A DNA stretch of 22,701 bases, from assembly GCA_024402455.1 (NCBI GenBank), contig JAKSTS010000023.1, positions 1 to 22,701 on the forward strand, given 5' to 3'. Below, piece by piece: positions 6,499 to 14,877 of this stretch; position 1 is the first letter of the stretch, and each line of letters starts with the position of its first letter. The notes under the pieces are model-generated. The model ran no database searches and was not told where the DNA came from. It saw only the letters and a list, made by a program, of their open reading frames with translations. Both the position numbers and the translations under genes were made by a program. Source of the stretch: Treponemataceae bacterium (GTDB lineage: Bacteria > Spirochaetota > Spirochaetia > Treponematales > Treponemataceae).

Positions 6499-6786
6499 AT
6501 GACAAAAAAACAGAACACATTGCTTTTTATTGCAATCGGAACACTGGTAGAAGTGCTTATGGCTGCCTTTTTTATTATTCTTTTTTTAGTTGTCTCTGCA
6601 ATTTTCTGCAAAGACAACCAGCAGCTTTTTTCAATTCTTATATCAGTTTCTTTAATCGCAGGAGTTGTAGCTTCAATGGTTATTTACCAGAAACTTGCAG
6701 GCTGGGCAATTACAAAATTTAATCTTGAAGACAAACTCGATCCTTTGTTGCCAAGCAAATATCACGGGAAAAGCCGCCGGGACTAA
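6499..6786 (+). CDS. small two-helix membrane protein
   Basis: 95 residues starting MTKKQNTLLF behind AAAGGGGAAA. Hydrophobic segments at about 8-36 and 43-63 are separated by a short polar turn (CKDNQQ), and a basic soluble tail (KLDPLLPSKYHGKSRRD) should face the cytoplasm. The family is not recognised. It lies 70 bp downstream of lspA and is probably the last gene of that unit, because a bidirectional terminator follows at 6956-6991. Confidence 0.7.
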   Translation: MTKKQNTLLFIAIGTLVEVLMAAFFIILFLVVSAIFCKDNQQLFSILISVSLIAGVVASMVIYQKLAGWAITKFNLEDKLDPLLPSKYHGKSRRD

Positions 6787-6955
6787 TTTCAAGACAAGAA
6801 CTGCTTCAATAAGGTTGAAACACAGTGCTGTTCCAGTACATTAGTCTTTGCACGGTTTGCATCCTGCATTTATGCGCTATGTTCAGTGCAGATGTCGGAC
6901 TAAAACCGTCATGCTGAAATTTTTCAGACATTCACTTAAAGCTGTCTTTATAAAA

Positions 6956-6998
6956 AAAGAGATTACCTGCATATCTGCAAGTAATCTCTTTGCTTTTT
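6956..6998. terminator. bidirectional rho-independent terminator
   Basis: AAAGAGATTACCTGCA (6956-6971) and TGCAAGTAATCTCTTT (6976-6991) form a long stem with one bulged base and a TATC loop. A T-run follows on the plus strand (6993-6998) and a poly-A stretch precedes it (6952-6958), so it can end both the lspA unit and the convergent 7025-8692 gene. The rest of 6787-7024 shows no gene. Confidence 0.85.
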
Positions 6999-7024
6999 AA
7001 AAGCTCAATTTACAGAACATCTCA

Positions 7025-8692
7025 TCAATATCCATCTGACATTGCGCGGTTTGCATCTTTCTGACAAAGCTCTGCGTAAACCAAGCTGCGCATTTTAAGC
7101 ATATCCTTGCGCTCCTGTGGGAACGGCAGATAACGCCAGAAAACACCACGGACTTCTTTATCAAGACGCTGAACACCTTCTGCTTCTTTTGTCATCCACA
7201 GAATATAATCACGGACGAAATAATCTTTTACATCGCCTTTAAGCTTCTGCTGGTCAAACCACTGGTAATACATACCAGTAAGACCTTCTTCCATCCAGTA
7301 GTAAGAAGCTTTTTCTTTTGCAACCTGCCAGCGCAAATCTGCACATGCAGTCAAAACTGCAATCTGCAGGCTCTTTGGATACATTGGAACCGCAATGCGG
7401 CCGCGGCTTGAAACCTTGTTGTATTTATCAAACGGTTCCCAGCAGAAGCCCATTTCGCCATATGTTGGAACAAGCAGAACATATGGAACGATTCGGTTTG
7501 CATTGTTTTTATGCATGCGCACAAAAACACCAGGGTCAATTGATTCAACCCATGCCATTGTATCAATGACATTCTCTCTAAAACCTGTTCCGCGTGGCAT
7601 ACAGTGGTAATAATCTCTTGAAAAAATCGGGAAATGGTTTCCTTTTCGGCCTACTGTCATTTTTGCCATCTGACGGACTGTATCAATTTCTTTAAGCAAA
7701 TCTGCATTGCTTACACCAACAGTTGCAGAAGCTGTTGCCATTTTTTCCTGCAAAGACTCAGTTTCAGCAGATGCATCCTGATAAGCTGTAAGATTCTGGC
7801 TGATTTCTTTATCAATCTTTAACAGGTCACGCAGTTTGTCTGTAATTTCGTTAAACATGCGTTTTTGACTTTCGCTAAGCGGTGCACCCAAAGACGGAAA
7901 ACAAGGCATTTCCTGATGATCACATATCTGATCAATCTTTGATTTAAGCTCAATTTCAAGCAAACCGCGCTGATTTACTTTTGTTTTAAGATAATTCTCT
8001 GCTGTCTGAAGTTTTCCAGAAGCCTTGTTCTGCAATGTCATAAGGCGCTGTACGTCATCTCCGGCTTTGCGCTGAGGTCTTGCTTCATCTGTTGCAGAAA
8101 GCGTCATTTTTCCAGTTGCAATATAACTTAACCATTCATCAAGATAATAAACAGGCTCGCCTGATGTGTTCTCGTCAATTACAGAAGCAAATGTAGATTT
8201 TTGCTCGGCCGTAAAAAGAGAAGGCAATACAAGTCCATAGCGCACAAGATATTTCTTTGGTGCAGCCACAGAAGGAGAAGCCAGTTTTGGAGCAACAGAC
8301 TTAATGAATTCATAATAAATGCTGTAAAGCTGCTGGCGGAAAACTGTGCGATCCTGCGGATTATCAGTCTTCAGGAATTTTGTAAGAGTTGCATGCAGTC
8401 TGTTTGCTATTTCAGATTCACCTGAAAGTGCAGTCTTGTAATAATTTGGATCATCAAAAACTTTATGAGGAGTATCAGAAAAGAATTTTTCAATCGGTGC
8501 AAATTTAGTAACGGTTAAATCAACTTTTCCCTCTTGTTTTTGATTTCCGTCTGCAGAATCATCAGCTGAAAAATCATAATCAGGGCTTGGAAAATTATCA
8601 CCCATATCTGAAACACCGCTTGTTTCAGTATCATTAGTATCTACATTATTCAAAAGTGCAGCAATATCCGGGTCAAGATCTTCAATATCCAT
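7025..8692 (-). CDS. large conserved-looking protein of unknown function
   Basis: 555 residues from ATG 8692, preceded by AGGA at normal spacing. I do not recognise a family. Residues 1-60 are acidic and low-complexity (DDSADGNQKQEG), probably disordered. Residues 60-200 are mixed helical, 215-330 are rich in charged heptad-like helices (ENYLKTKVNQRGLLEIELKS, DLLKIDKEISQNLTAYQDAS) suggesting coiled coil, and 340-555 are aromatic-rich and probably globular (YYHCMPRGTGF, GMYYQWFDQQ, GVFWRYLPFPQERKD). No signal peptide or membrane segment is seen, so it is likely cytoplasmic. It is monocistronic, with its own upstream region. Size and style resemble the 582-residue protein at 16022, but I see no clear alignment. 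Confidence 0.75.
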   Translation of the reverse strand: MDIEDLDPDIAALLNNVDTNDTETSGVSDMGDNFPSPDYDFSADDSADGNQKQEGKVDLTVTKFAPIEKFFSDTPHKVFDDPNYYKTALSGESEIANRLHATLTKFLKTDNPQDRTVFRQQLYSIYYEFIKSVAPKLASPSVAAPKKYLVRYGLVLPSLFTAEQKSTFASVIDENTSGEPVYYLDEWLSYIATGKMTLSATDEARPQRKAGDDVQRLMTLQNKASGKLQTAENYLKTKVNQRGLLEIELKSKIDQICDHQEMPCFPSLGAPLSESQKRMFNEITDKLRDLLKIDKEISQNLTAYQDASAETESLQEKMATASATVGVSNADLLKEIDTVRQMAKMTVGRKGNHFPIFSRDYYHCMPRGTGFRENVIDTMAWVESIDPGVFVRMHKNNANRIVPYVLLVPTYGEMGFCWEPFDKYNKVSSRGRIAVPMYPKSLQIAVLTACADLRWQVAKEKASYYWMEEGLTGMYYQWFDQQKLKGDVKDYFVRDYILWMTKEAEGVQRLDKEVRGVFWRYLPFPQERKDMLKMRSLVYAELCQKDANRAMSDGY

Positions 8693-9122
8693 GCTAAATC
8701 CTTTTATAGTTAGAAAATATTTTGATGGAACTGTCTGAAAGCTTTAAGCCGCAATGTCATTTCTGACCTGCAAAGCAGCTCCATTTCAGGACTTTATAAA
8801 AGCCCGTTATGTTAATCCAAAAAGGCAGACCTTTTTATTAACACTGTATTCACTCTAAGTTGCAGTGCAAATTTTAACTTAACTAATCAGCTATGTCAAT
8901 AAAAAGAAACTGCGAAAGCCTGTCTTTAGAATGAACCGGCACTCTTTAAAAACCACAGCGAAGCGATTGTTTTTGCTTTTAAATCAGCAGCGAAATGCAG
9001 AACATTCATAGAATTGAACGTTCCTACAAATCAACAGCTCCGCCGGAAAGGCACCATGTTTTTTTATGGAAACACGCATTAAGCTTTCTGCACGAATAAA
9101 AAAAATGATGCTGTCGGACAAA
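8693..9122. other. 430-bp intergenic region without a convincing gene
   Basis: This stretch separates two minus-strand genes. Near 8692 it holds a TATAAA box (minus strand, about 8700-8710) that may serve the 555-residue gene. On the minus strand the repeat GACAG/CTGTC (9128-9132 and 9111-9115) followed by a run of eight T (9098-9105) may terminate the HAD gene. AAAAAGG-CAGA-CCTTTTT near 8819-8836 is a further small hairpin. A plus-strand frame starting at 9066 is antisense to the HAD gene and was rejected. Confidence 0.5.
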
Positions 9123-9950
9123 TTAAAGACAGTGCCTTTCTATAAAACGGCCGACTCCATCATTGTCATTAGAAAATTCTGTTATATGATTTGCAATTTC
9201 TTTAATATAATCCAATCCGTTAATCATTGCAGTGCTGTGAAAAGCATATCTTATCATAGATTCGTCATTCATGCTGTCGCCAAAGCTCATTGTTTCGGTC
9301 TGTGGAATTTTCAAGACATCTTCTGCAAGATATTTTAACGCTTCGCCTTTTCCTGTTTCGGGCGGAAGAACCTCCAGAAAATACGGTTTGCTTGTAAAAA
9401 TAACGGCTTTGTCTTTAAAAGTTTCTTTTAGTTTCTGCTGAAGCTTTGCAAGTTCTTCAGGCTCGCCCGGAATGACCATTTTTGCAAAACCTGGTTTTAA
9501 GAAATTTTCAAAGTCTTCAACTATCGAAAGATTTAAGCCAGAAAGATTTTTATCAAGCAAAACCCATTTATTTTCAAACGGTGAATAAATCGTAGATGAA
9601 TCGTAAACCTGACATGAAAAGCCAGATTCTTTTGCAAGATAAAACGACTTTACAAGAATTTCAGGCTGTACAGTACGGGTATAAATAGAAAGCCGCGTAT
9701 GCAAGTCAAAAATATTTGCACCATTAAGAGAAATGATGTATCTGCCGGTTTCAAGCCCTGCAATTTCAAGCTGGCGTACATAAGGCAAAATTGCATTCTC
9801 TGCCCGACCGGAACACAAGACAACGTAAATGCCCTGCTCAGCAGCTTTATGCAGAATTTTTGCAGTATAATCTGAAATTGTAAGGTCTTTTTTTAAAAGT
9901 GTGTCATCCAAATCAAGCGCAATTATGCGCACTTTGTATTTTTCATTCAT
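9123..9950 (-). CDS. Cof-type HAD-superfamily phosphatase
   Basis: 275 residues. HAD motif I is LDLDDTLLKKD (about 12-22, nucleophile and acid aspartates), motif II LCSGR (residues 45-49), and motif IV GDSMNDESMI near the end; the large central cap between motifs II and III is the Cof/IIB type. Such enzymes dephosphorylate sugar phosphates, nucleotides or pyridoxal phosphate; the substrate cannot be read from sequence. Its start overlaps the stop of the upstream methyltransferase by four bases (ATGA type at 9947-9950), so the two are co-translated. The length is typical. Confidence 0.92.
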   Translation of the reverse strand: MNEKYKVRIIALDLDDTLLKKDLTISDYTAKILHKAAEQGIYVVLCSGRAENAILPYVRQLEIAGLETGRYIISLNGANIFDLHTRLSIYTRTVQPEILVKSFYLAKESGFSCQVYDSSTIYSPFENKWVLLDKNLSGLNLSIVEDFENFLKPGFAKMVIPGEPEELAKLQQKLKETFKDKAVIFTSKPYFLEVLPPETGKGEALKYLAEDVLKIPQTETMSFGDSMNDESMIRYAFHSTAMINGLDYIKEIANHITEFSNDNDGVGRFIERHCL

Positions 9951-11140
9951 AAAAGATTTTCCAGCAGAGGCGAAGTCCCCAAAGCACGTTTTAAATTCAA
10001 AAAGCCTTCGGTTTTTTCATTTTGTTTTGAATTTTCAGTTTTTTTTATGGCGCGAATCAAAATATTTTTTGGAGTATGCGACATATCAATAAATTCGAGC
10101 AGTTGAACTGCATAACCTGAACTTTCGAGAAGTTCTGCACGCATTGCATCTGTTGCAAGACTTGCAAAACGTTCTTTTATGATGCCGTATTTTAAAAACA
10201 AAGCAATTTCAGGCGAAACATCTTTTTTTGAAAGCTTTGCGTTCAGTTCATGCTGACAGCACGGCACAGACAAAATTACCGGAATGTTCCAGTTTACAGC
10301 CCTTGCAAGAGCATAATCTGTAGCTGTGTCGCAGGCATGCAGCGTAATCATCATGTCAAAATTTTTATTTTCTTCAAAATGAGCAATATCACCTGTCTGA
10401 AATTTCAGCGTTTCATATTTCAGTTTTGAAGCAAGTTCATTGCAATGGTCTATTACGTCTTTTTTTAAATCAAGGCCGGTAATTTTTGCCTTTATCCCTT
10501 TTATGTCTGTCAGATAATGATAGACAGCAAAAGTAAGATAAGACTTGCCGCAGCCAAAATCAACTACAGAAAGTTCATCTTTTTGTTTTCCGTCCGGCAG
10601 CATCAGCGCACTTTCAAGCACGTCGTCAATATATTCAAGAAATCTGTTAATCTGTCTGAATTTATCATATTTCTGGGAAATTACCGCACCGTCTTTTGTC
10701 ATTACGCCAAGTTCAACCAGAAATGGAACAGGCTTGCCTTCTTGCAGAATATATTTTTTCTGGCGGTTCTGTTCTTTCGGCTGGTTGTTACATGGTGCAC
10801 ATGCATTTTTTGGAACCTGCTTTTTTATTACAGACATTTTGCCTTTTTTATTTGTCAAAAACGAAAGTATTTCCGTTGAAGTTTCAAAAACAGCCTGCTT
10901 ATATTCTTTTGAAATCTTTTCTTCTAAAAAACTGAACAGTTCGCTTTTGGAAAGATTTTTTTGAAAAGCCTGCTTTTCAGTAAACTGCTCAACATGAAAG
11001 CAAAAATCACCTTTTACTTTTACCGGTGTAATTTTTATTTTTTGAAATTCAGCATTTTTATTAGGGTTAGAAAGAATTCCTTTAAAAAAAACGGAAGATT
11101 CATCAAAAATAAGCTCTTTTAAAGCAGAAAAATCAGACAT
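9947..11140 (-). CDS. SAM-dependent methyltransferase (GSTCD/Methyltransf_32-like)
   Basis: 397 residues. The Rossmann methyltransferase core starts at about residue 190: motif I SVVDFGCGKSYLTFAVY (191-207), an acidic residue at the end of strand 2 (ITGLDLKKD), then TLHACDTATDYALARA and a VPCCQHEL motif, the pattern of the GSTCD-like family. The first 185 residues form an extra domain with a CAPC pair (114-117) near a basic, Gln/Lys-rich linker, then KKYILQEGKPVPFLVELGVMT. The target is unknown; tRNA or rRNA modification would be a guess. The start codon sits directly after an AT-rich promoter region shared with parA, and the mRNA may be leaderless. It is coupled to the HAD gene. Confidence 0.82.
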   Translation of the reverse strand: MSDFSALKELIFDESSVFFKGILSNPNKNAEFQKIKITPVKVKGDFCFHVEQFTEKQAFQKNLSKSELFSFLEEKISKEYKQAVFETSTEILSFLTNKKGKMSVIKKQVPKNACAPCNNQPKEQNRQKKYILQEGKPVPFLVELGVMTKDGAVISQKYDKFRQINRFLEYIDDVLESALMLPDGKQKDELSVVDFGCGKSYLTFAVYHYLTDIKGIKAKITGLDLKKDVIDHCNELASKLKYETLKFQTGDIAHFEENKNFDMMITLHACDTATDYALARAVNWNIPVILSVPCCQHELNAKLSKKDVSPEIALFLKYGIIKERFASLATDAMRAELLESSGYAVQLLEFIDMSHTPKNILIRAIKKTENSKQNEKTEGFLNLKRALGTSPLLENLL

Positions 11141-11188
11141 AGTAAAAATAATATATACTCAAAGCAAAAAAATTGATATACTTAACCT
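11141..11188. promoter_or_regulatory. 48-bp divergent promoter region with leaderless-type spacing on both sides
   Basis: On the plus strand TATACT (11177-11182) ends 6 bp before ATG 11189. On the minus strand TATTAT lies 7 nt before the methyltransferase ATG at 11140. With the usual 6-8 nt from -10 to transcription start, both mRNAs would begin at or next to their start codons. Neither gene has a Shine-Dalgarno sequence. The -35 regions are weak. Confidence 0.5.
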
Positions 11189-11944
11189 ATGGGAAAAATT
11201 TGCGTTTTTGTTAATCAAAAAGGCGGCGTTGGCAAAACAACGTCTGCAATCAACATTGGAGCTTATATTGCACTTGCAGGAAAAAAAGTATTGCTCGTCG
11301 ACTTTGACTCTCAGGGAAACATGTCGTCTGGCGTTGGAATCGAAAAAGACAAACCTACTGTTTATGAACTTGTAATGGGTCGTGCAACAGCTGACCAGAC
11401 AGTAAAGCGCACAGTCGTACCCGGACTTTCAGCAATTCCAGCTTCAATTGATTTGTCTGGAGCCGCAGTAGAACTTGTCGGAGAAGACCACCGTGAATTT
11501 TTCTTAAAACGTGCTTTAGCACCTATTGTTCCACAATATGATTTTATTCTGATTGACTGCCCGCCATCACTTGGCATTTTGACATTAAACGGACTTGCCG
11601 CAGCAGATGAAGTTTTAATTCCTATGCAGTGTGAATATTTTGCACTTGAGGGAGTTTCTCAGCTTCTGCAGACTGTAAAACGTGTTCAGAAATCATTTAA
11701 CCCGAAGTTAAAGATTGGTGGCATTTTCTTTACAATGTACGATTCACGTACACGTCTTGCACAGGAAGTCGTTCAGCAGGTAAAAACTTATTTTGCAGAT
11801 AAAGTTTTTTCTACAATCATTCCAAGAAACGTACGCCTTTCAGAAGCACCATCTCATGGAGTTCCAATCTGCCAGTATGACGCAGACTGCATAGGCGCAA
11901 GAAGCTATCAGCTTTTGGCACAAGAGGTTATGAACCGTGGCTAA
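11189..11944 (+). CDS. parA: chromosome-partitioning ATPase ParA/Soj
   Basis: 251 residues. The deviant Walker A motif KGGVGKTT is at 11-18, Walker A' with VDFDSQGN follows near residue 38, and DCPPSLG supplies the switch/Walker B aspartate. The short N-terminus without a helix-turn-helix marks it as the chromosomal Soj type. It binds DNA non-specifically with ATP and moves ParB-parS complexes to segregate origins. It overlaps parB by 8 bp. The start ATGGGAAAAATTTGCG has no ribosome site and lies 6 bp after a -10 box. Confidence 0.96.
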   Translation: MGKICVFVNQKGGVGKTTSAINIGAYIALAGKKVLLVDFDSQGNMSSGVGIEKDKPTVYELVMGRATADQTVKRTVVPGLSAIPASIDLSGAAVELVGEDHREFFLKRALAPIVPQYDFILIDCPPSLGILTLNGLAAADEVLIPMQCEYFALEGVSQLLQTVKRVQKSFNPKLKIGGIFFTMYDSRTRLAQEVVQQVKTYFADKVFSTIIPRNVRLSEAPSHGVPICQYDADCIGARSYQLLAQEVMNRG

Positions 11945-12851
11945 GCAGCAGTTTGGACTTGGAAAAGGTGTTGAAGCACTTTTTTCTTCTATGAATGACG
12001 AAGAAGAAACATCTCCCGTTGAAAACAGCACCGAAAGCAGTGTTCCAGCCGGAACACCTCTTATGCTCGATGTTTCAAAATTAAAGCCAAATCCTTTTCA
12101 ACCGCGCACCGAATTTGATGACGCAGCACTTGAAGAACTTGCTGAATCAATCCGTATTCACGGCGTCATTCAGCCGATTCTCGCAGAAGACGCAGGTGAC
12201 GGTTCTTATTACATAATTGCAGGCGAACGACGTACACGCGCTGCACAAAAAGCCGGTCTTACACAAGTTCCAGTTGTTTTCAACACATTTTCAGATGAAA
12301 AAAAACTTGAAGTTGCATTAATCGAAAACATTCAGCGCGAAAACTTAAACCCGATAGAAGAAGCACGTGCTTATCAACGCCTTATGCAGCTTTCAAACAT
12401 AAGCCAGGAAGAAGCTGCACAGCGTGTCGGCAAAAACCGCTCAACTGTTGCAAATGCACTGCGCCTTTTGAAACTTCCAGAAGACATGCTGAATGCGGTT
12501 GCTGCAGGCACAATTTCTGCCGGGCATGCACGCGCACTACTTTCTGTTACAAATTCTTCAGACCAAAGAATACTTTTTGCCCGCATGATGGGAACAAACA
12601 TGTCTGTGCGCGAAGCTGAACAATATGCAGCAGAATTAAACGGCACAGCAAAACCTGCCGCCGCAAAAACACCAAAAAAAGAAGCAAAACCGAAAGATCC
12701 AGACATTTCGTTTGTTGAACAGCAGTTTCTGATTGCACTTGGCACAAAAGTTTCGTTAAAAGGCACTTTAGAACGAGGCACAATACAGATTGAATATTTT
12801 TCAAGAGAAGATTTAGACCGTCTCTACGACATCTTTGTAAAAGAAAAATAA
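11937..12851 (+). CDS. parB: chromosome-partitioning protein ParB/Spo0J
   Basis: 304 residues from GTG 11937, start MAKQQFGLGKGVEALF as in many ParB proteins; the AGAGG about 10 bp upstream lies inside parA. The N-terminal CTPase/ParB box includes LKPNPFQPRTEFDD and AGERRTRAAQKAG (the GERRxRA arginine motif); ENIQRENLNPIEEARAY and the helix-turn-helix SQEEAAQRVGKNRSTVANAL follow. A Lys/Ala/Pro-rich linker leads to a C-terminal dimerisation segment. It loads on parS and spreads as a CTP-gated clamp. No consensus parS (TGTTTCACGTGAAACA or a close variant) was seen in the window. Confidence 0.96.
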   Translation: MAKQQFGLGKGVEALFSSMNDEEETSPVENSTESSVPAGTPLMLDVSKLKPNPFQPRTEFDDAALEELAESIRIHGVIQPILAEDAGDGSYYIIAGERRTRAAQKAGLTQVPVVFNTFSDEKKLEVALIENIQRENLNPIEEARAYQRLMQLSNISQEEAAQRVGKNRSTVANALRLLKLPEDMLNAVAAGTISAGHARALLSVTNSSDQRILFARMMGTNMSVREAEQYAAELNGTAKPAAAKTPKKEAKPKDPDISFVEQQFLIALGTKVSLKGTLERGTIQIEYFSREDLDRLYDIFVKEK

Positions 12852-12916
12852 CTGCATTTTGTGCCGGCAGATTCATGCCGTCCAGAAATTCCTGTTGCGC
12901 CAGCCTTTGCCAGTTT

Positions 12917-13012
12917 GGTTTTCGCTTTGGGGTCAATCACATTATTTGGCGCTTTGCGGATAGCCTTTCGCAGAACCGAACCCAAATATGTGATTAACCC
13001 AAACGCAAAACC
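12917..13012. repeat. long imperfect palindrome between parB and the nuclease gene
   Basis: The left arm (12917-12949, starting GGTTTTCGCTTTGGGG) and right arm (12981-13012, ending ACCCAAACGCAAAACC) are complementary over about 30 bp with a few mismatches, including the block CAATCACAT/ATGTGATTA. The 31-nt loop carries a smaller TGCG/CGCA pairing. It lies between two convergent genes and is more GC-rich than other intergenic DNA here. It could be a REP- or MITE-like element, or an RNA 3'-end stabiliser. Neither side has the T-run of a terminator. Confidence 0.65.
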
Positions 13013-13049
13013 GTGGCACTTGCTTACAGCAGCACGTCAGTTCAAAAAA

Positions 13050-14462
13050 TTAAACTAAATCGTACGTTTCGCCATATTTTACGATTTCGATGTTGACGAA
13101 GCCGTTTTCACTTAAGAAATTCTGCAAAAATTCCTGTGCGTCCGGTTCGCCATGCACCAGAAAAATCTTTTTAAGGCGGCTTGTGTCAATTGTTCTAAGC
13201 CAGTCCAGTGTTTCCTGGTAATCTGCATGAGCAGAAAAAGCATTGATGTTTTCAATCGCTGCTTTTACTTTCATCCATTCGCCCATAATTTTAACTTCAG
13301 GTTCACGGTTCATAAGGCGGCGTCCAAGAGTATTTGCTGCCATATAACCGACAAGCAGCACAGTATTATTAGGGTTCGAAATGTTGTTTGCCAGGTGGTG
13401 TACAACGCGGCCAAATTCACACATGCCGTCTGCGCTGATGATAATCATCGGTCCCTGCTGTTTGTTCAAGGATTTTGATTCTTCAATGCTTGTAACAAAA
13501 GACAAAGCATTAAAACCGAACGGGTTTTTGTGGTGGTCAAGAAAAGCCTGATGCGTTGCTTCATCGTAACATTCAGGATGAACCTGGAAGATACTTGTAG
13601 CATTTGTTGCCATCGGTGAGTCAACATAAATTGGAATTTCTGAAATGCGGCCGTCATCTACAAGCAGATGGAAGTAATAAATCAATTCCTGTGTTCTTTC
13701 AATTGCAAAAGACGGAATAATAAGCTTGCCTTTTTTGTCTTCAATACGCTGAACAATTGCTGCAAGTTCATCAAGAGCTTCGGTTACATGTTCATGACGG
13801 CGGTTTCCGTATGTACTTTCAAGCACAATATAATCTGGTGCTTTAATTTCTGTTGCAGGGTTTCTTACAATCGGCTTGTCTTTCCGGCCAAGGTCGCCTG
13901 TAAAAAGCACATTAATCTGTTTGCCTTCATCTTCAATTTCAAGCTGTGCAAAAGAAGAGCCTAGAATATGACCTGCATCAAAAAATTCAAGTTTTACGCC
14001 CGGCGCAATATACATCGGTCTGTTATAAGAGATTGAAACCATCTGGTCTGTTACTTTGACAACATCTTCTTCATCAAAAAGCGGCTGCCATGAAAATTTT
14101 TCGCCTTTTTTCTTGGCCTGTTTGCGCAGATATTCAGCATCGCGTGCCTGAATATGTGCACTATCCATCATTATGAGGTTTGCAATGTCGCGTGTTGCCG
14201 GTGTTGCAAAAATATTGCCTTTAAAACCTTTTTTTGAAAGAACAGGAAGAAGACCGCAATGGTCATAATGTGCATGTGTCAAAACGACTGTTTCAAGTTT
14301 TTCTGCTGCCAGATCAAATTCACGGTTTTTCCGGTCTGCTTCTGCACGTGTGCCCTGAAAAGCACCGCAATCAATCAAAATCGGCTTGCCGTTTATCTCA
14401 ATTATGTGTTTTGAACCGGTAACTTCCTGTGCAGCGCCCAAAGAATAAAAATTAATTGCCAT
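13050..14462 (-). CDS. beta-CASP metallo-beta-lactamase RNase (CPSF73/YsiA-like)
   Basis: 470 residues with a strong GGAGG 7 bp before ATG 14462. The metallo-beta-lactamase motifs are in order: THAHYDHCG (62-70), DAGHILGSS, TGDLG, then the beta-CASP insert with ESTYGNRRH (motif A), NAFSAHADYQE (motif B) and FLVHGEPDAQ (motif C). These mark the bacterial/archaeal homologues of the mRNA 3'-end nuclease CPSF73, which act on RNA with two zinc ions. Length is typical. RNA substrates are unknown. It is monocistronic, convergent with parA-parB across the palindrome. Confidence 0.9.
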   Translation of the reverse strand: MAINFYSLGAAQEVTGSKHIIEINGKPILIDCGAFQGTRAEADRKNREFDLAAEKLETVVLTHAHYDHCGLLPVLSKKGFKGNIFATPATRDIANLIMMDSAHIQARDAEYLRKQAKKKGEKFSWQPLFDEEDVVKVTDQMVSISYNRPMYIAPGVKLEFFDAGHILGSSFAQLEIEDEGKQINVLFTGDLGRKDKPIVRNPATEIKAPDYIVLESTYGNRRHEHVTEALDELAAIVQRIEDKKGKLIIPSFAIERTQELIYYFHLLVDDGRISEIPIYVDSPMATNATSIFQVHPECYDEATHQAFLDHHKNPFGFNALSFVTSIEESKSLNKQQGPMIIISADGMCEFGRVVHHLANNISNPNNTVLLVGYMAANTLGRRLMNREPEVKIMGEWMKVKAAIENINAFSAHADYQETLDWLRTIDTSRLKKIFLVHGEPDAQEFLQNFLSENGFVNIEIVKYGETYDLV

Positions 14463-14667
14463 AAAAAACCTCCGAAGCTAAAATTGCAGAAATTCGAGCG
14501 GAATGCTTCGATTTTCAATGCATGTCTTGCAAGACAACTTGCTAAAAACAATCATGAACAATTACAGAATTTTTCAAACAGGTTCCATAATTTAACTAAA
14601 AGTTTAATGCCATAAATTGAATTTCGCAAGAAAATATCGAGTTTCTCCACTTTTTTTGTGGTTTCAC
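14463..14667. other. upstream region of the nuclease gene with short palindromes
   Basis: The region holds a perfect 12-bp palindrome GTCTTGCAAGAC (14524-14535), which overlaps an alternative hairpin GCAAG-ACAA-CTTGC, about 60 bp upstream of the nuclease start. Further along is CCAC-TTTTTTT-GTGG (about 14648-14662). No gene is evident. The palindromes could be an operator or an RNA element in the nuclease leader; nothing firmer can be said. Confidence 0.4.
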
Positions 14668-14697
14668 TTGTTTATAAGCACTTATATAGATTATACT
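14668..14697 (+). promoter_or_regulatory. promoter for the DUF2804-folA unit
   Basis: TTGTTT (14668-14673), an 18-bp spacer and TATACT (14692-14697) match the housekeeping consensus well. Transcription would start near 14704, which leaves a leader of roughly 90-175 nt depending on the start codon of the DUF2804 gene. Confidence 0.6.
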
Positions 14698-14877
14698 GAA
14701 AAAGATATTATATTATGAAATGGCTGTCAGACCAGTCATTAAAGGGCTTGTTAAAAAGCACAGAACGTTTTTTAATTTAATTGCCCGAAATTGTTTCTTC
14801 TGTTTCAGATTTTTTCAGATTTGCCGTTATACATTGAAACAGAAGTTTTCAAAAAGTTTGTCTATATAGAGTTTATT

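Noticed and set aside
9066..9338. 90-codon plus-strand ORF
   Set aside because: Most of it is antisense to the HAD phosphatase gene, which has clear family motifs.
11000..13049. parS site near parA-parB
   Set aside because: No TGTTTCACGTGAAACA-like 16-bp palindrome was found; the long palindrome after parB has a different sequence and size.
12861..13058. 65-codon plus-strand ORF after parB
   Set aside because: It starts with GTG without a ribosome site, spans the palindrome and overlaps the nuclease gene end; the open frame follows from the repeat sequence.
14720..14869. 49-codon basic ORF and a 21-codon ORF upstream of the DUF2804 gene
   Set aside because: No ribosome site, no recognisable domain, and they lie in the leader after the promoter; not enough to support a gene.
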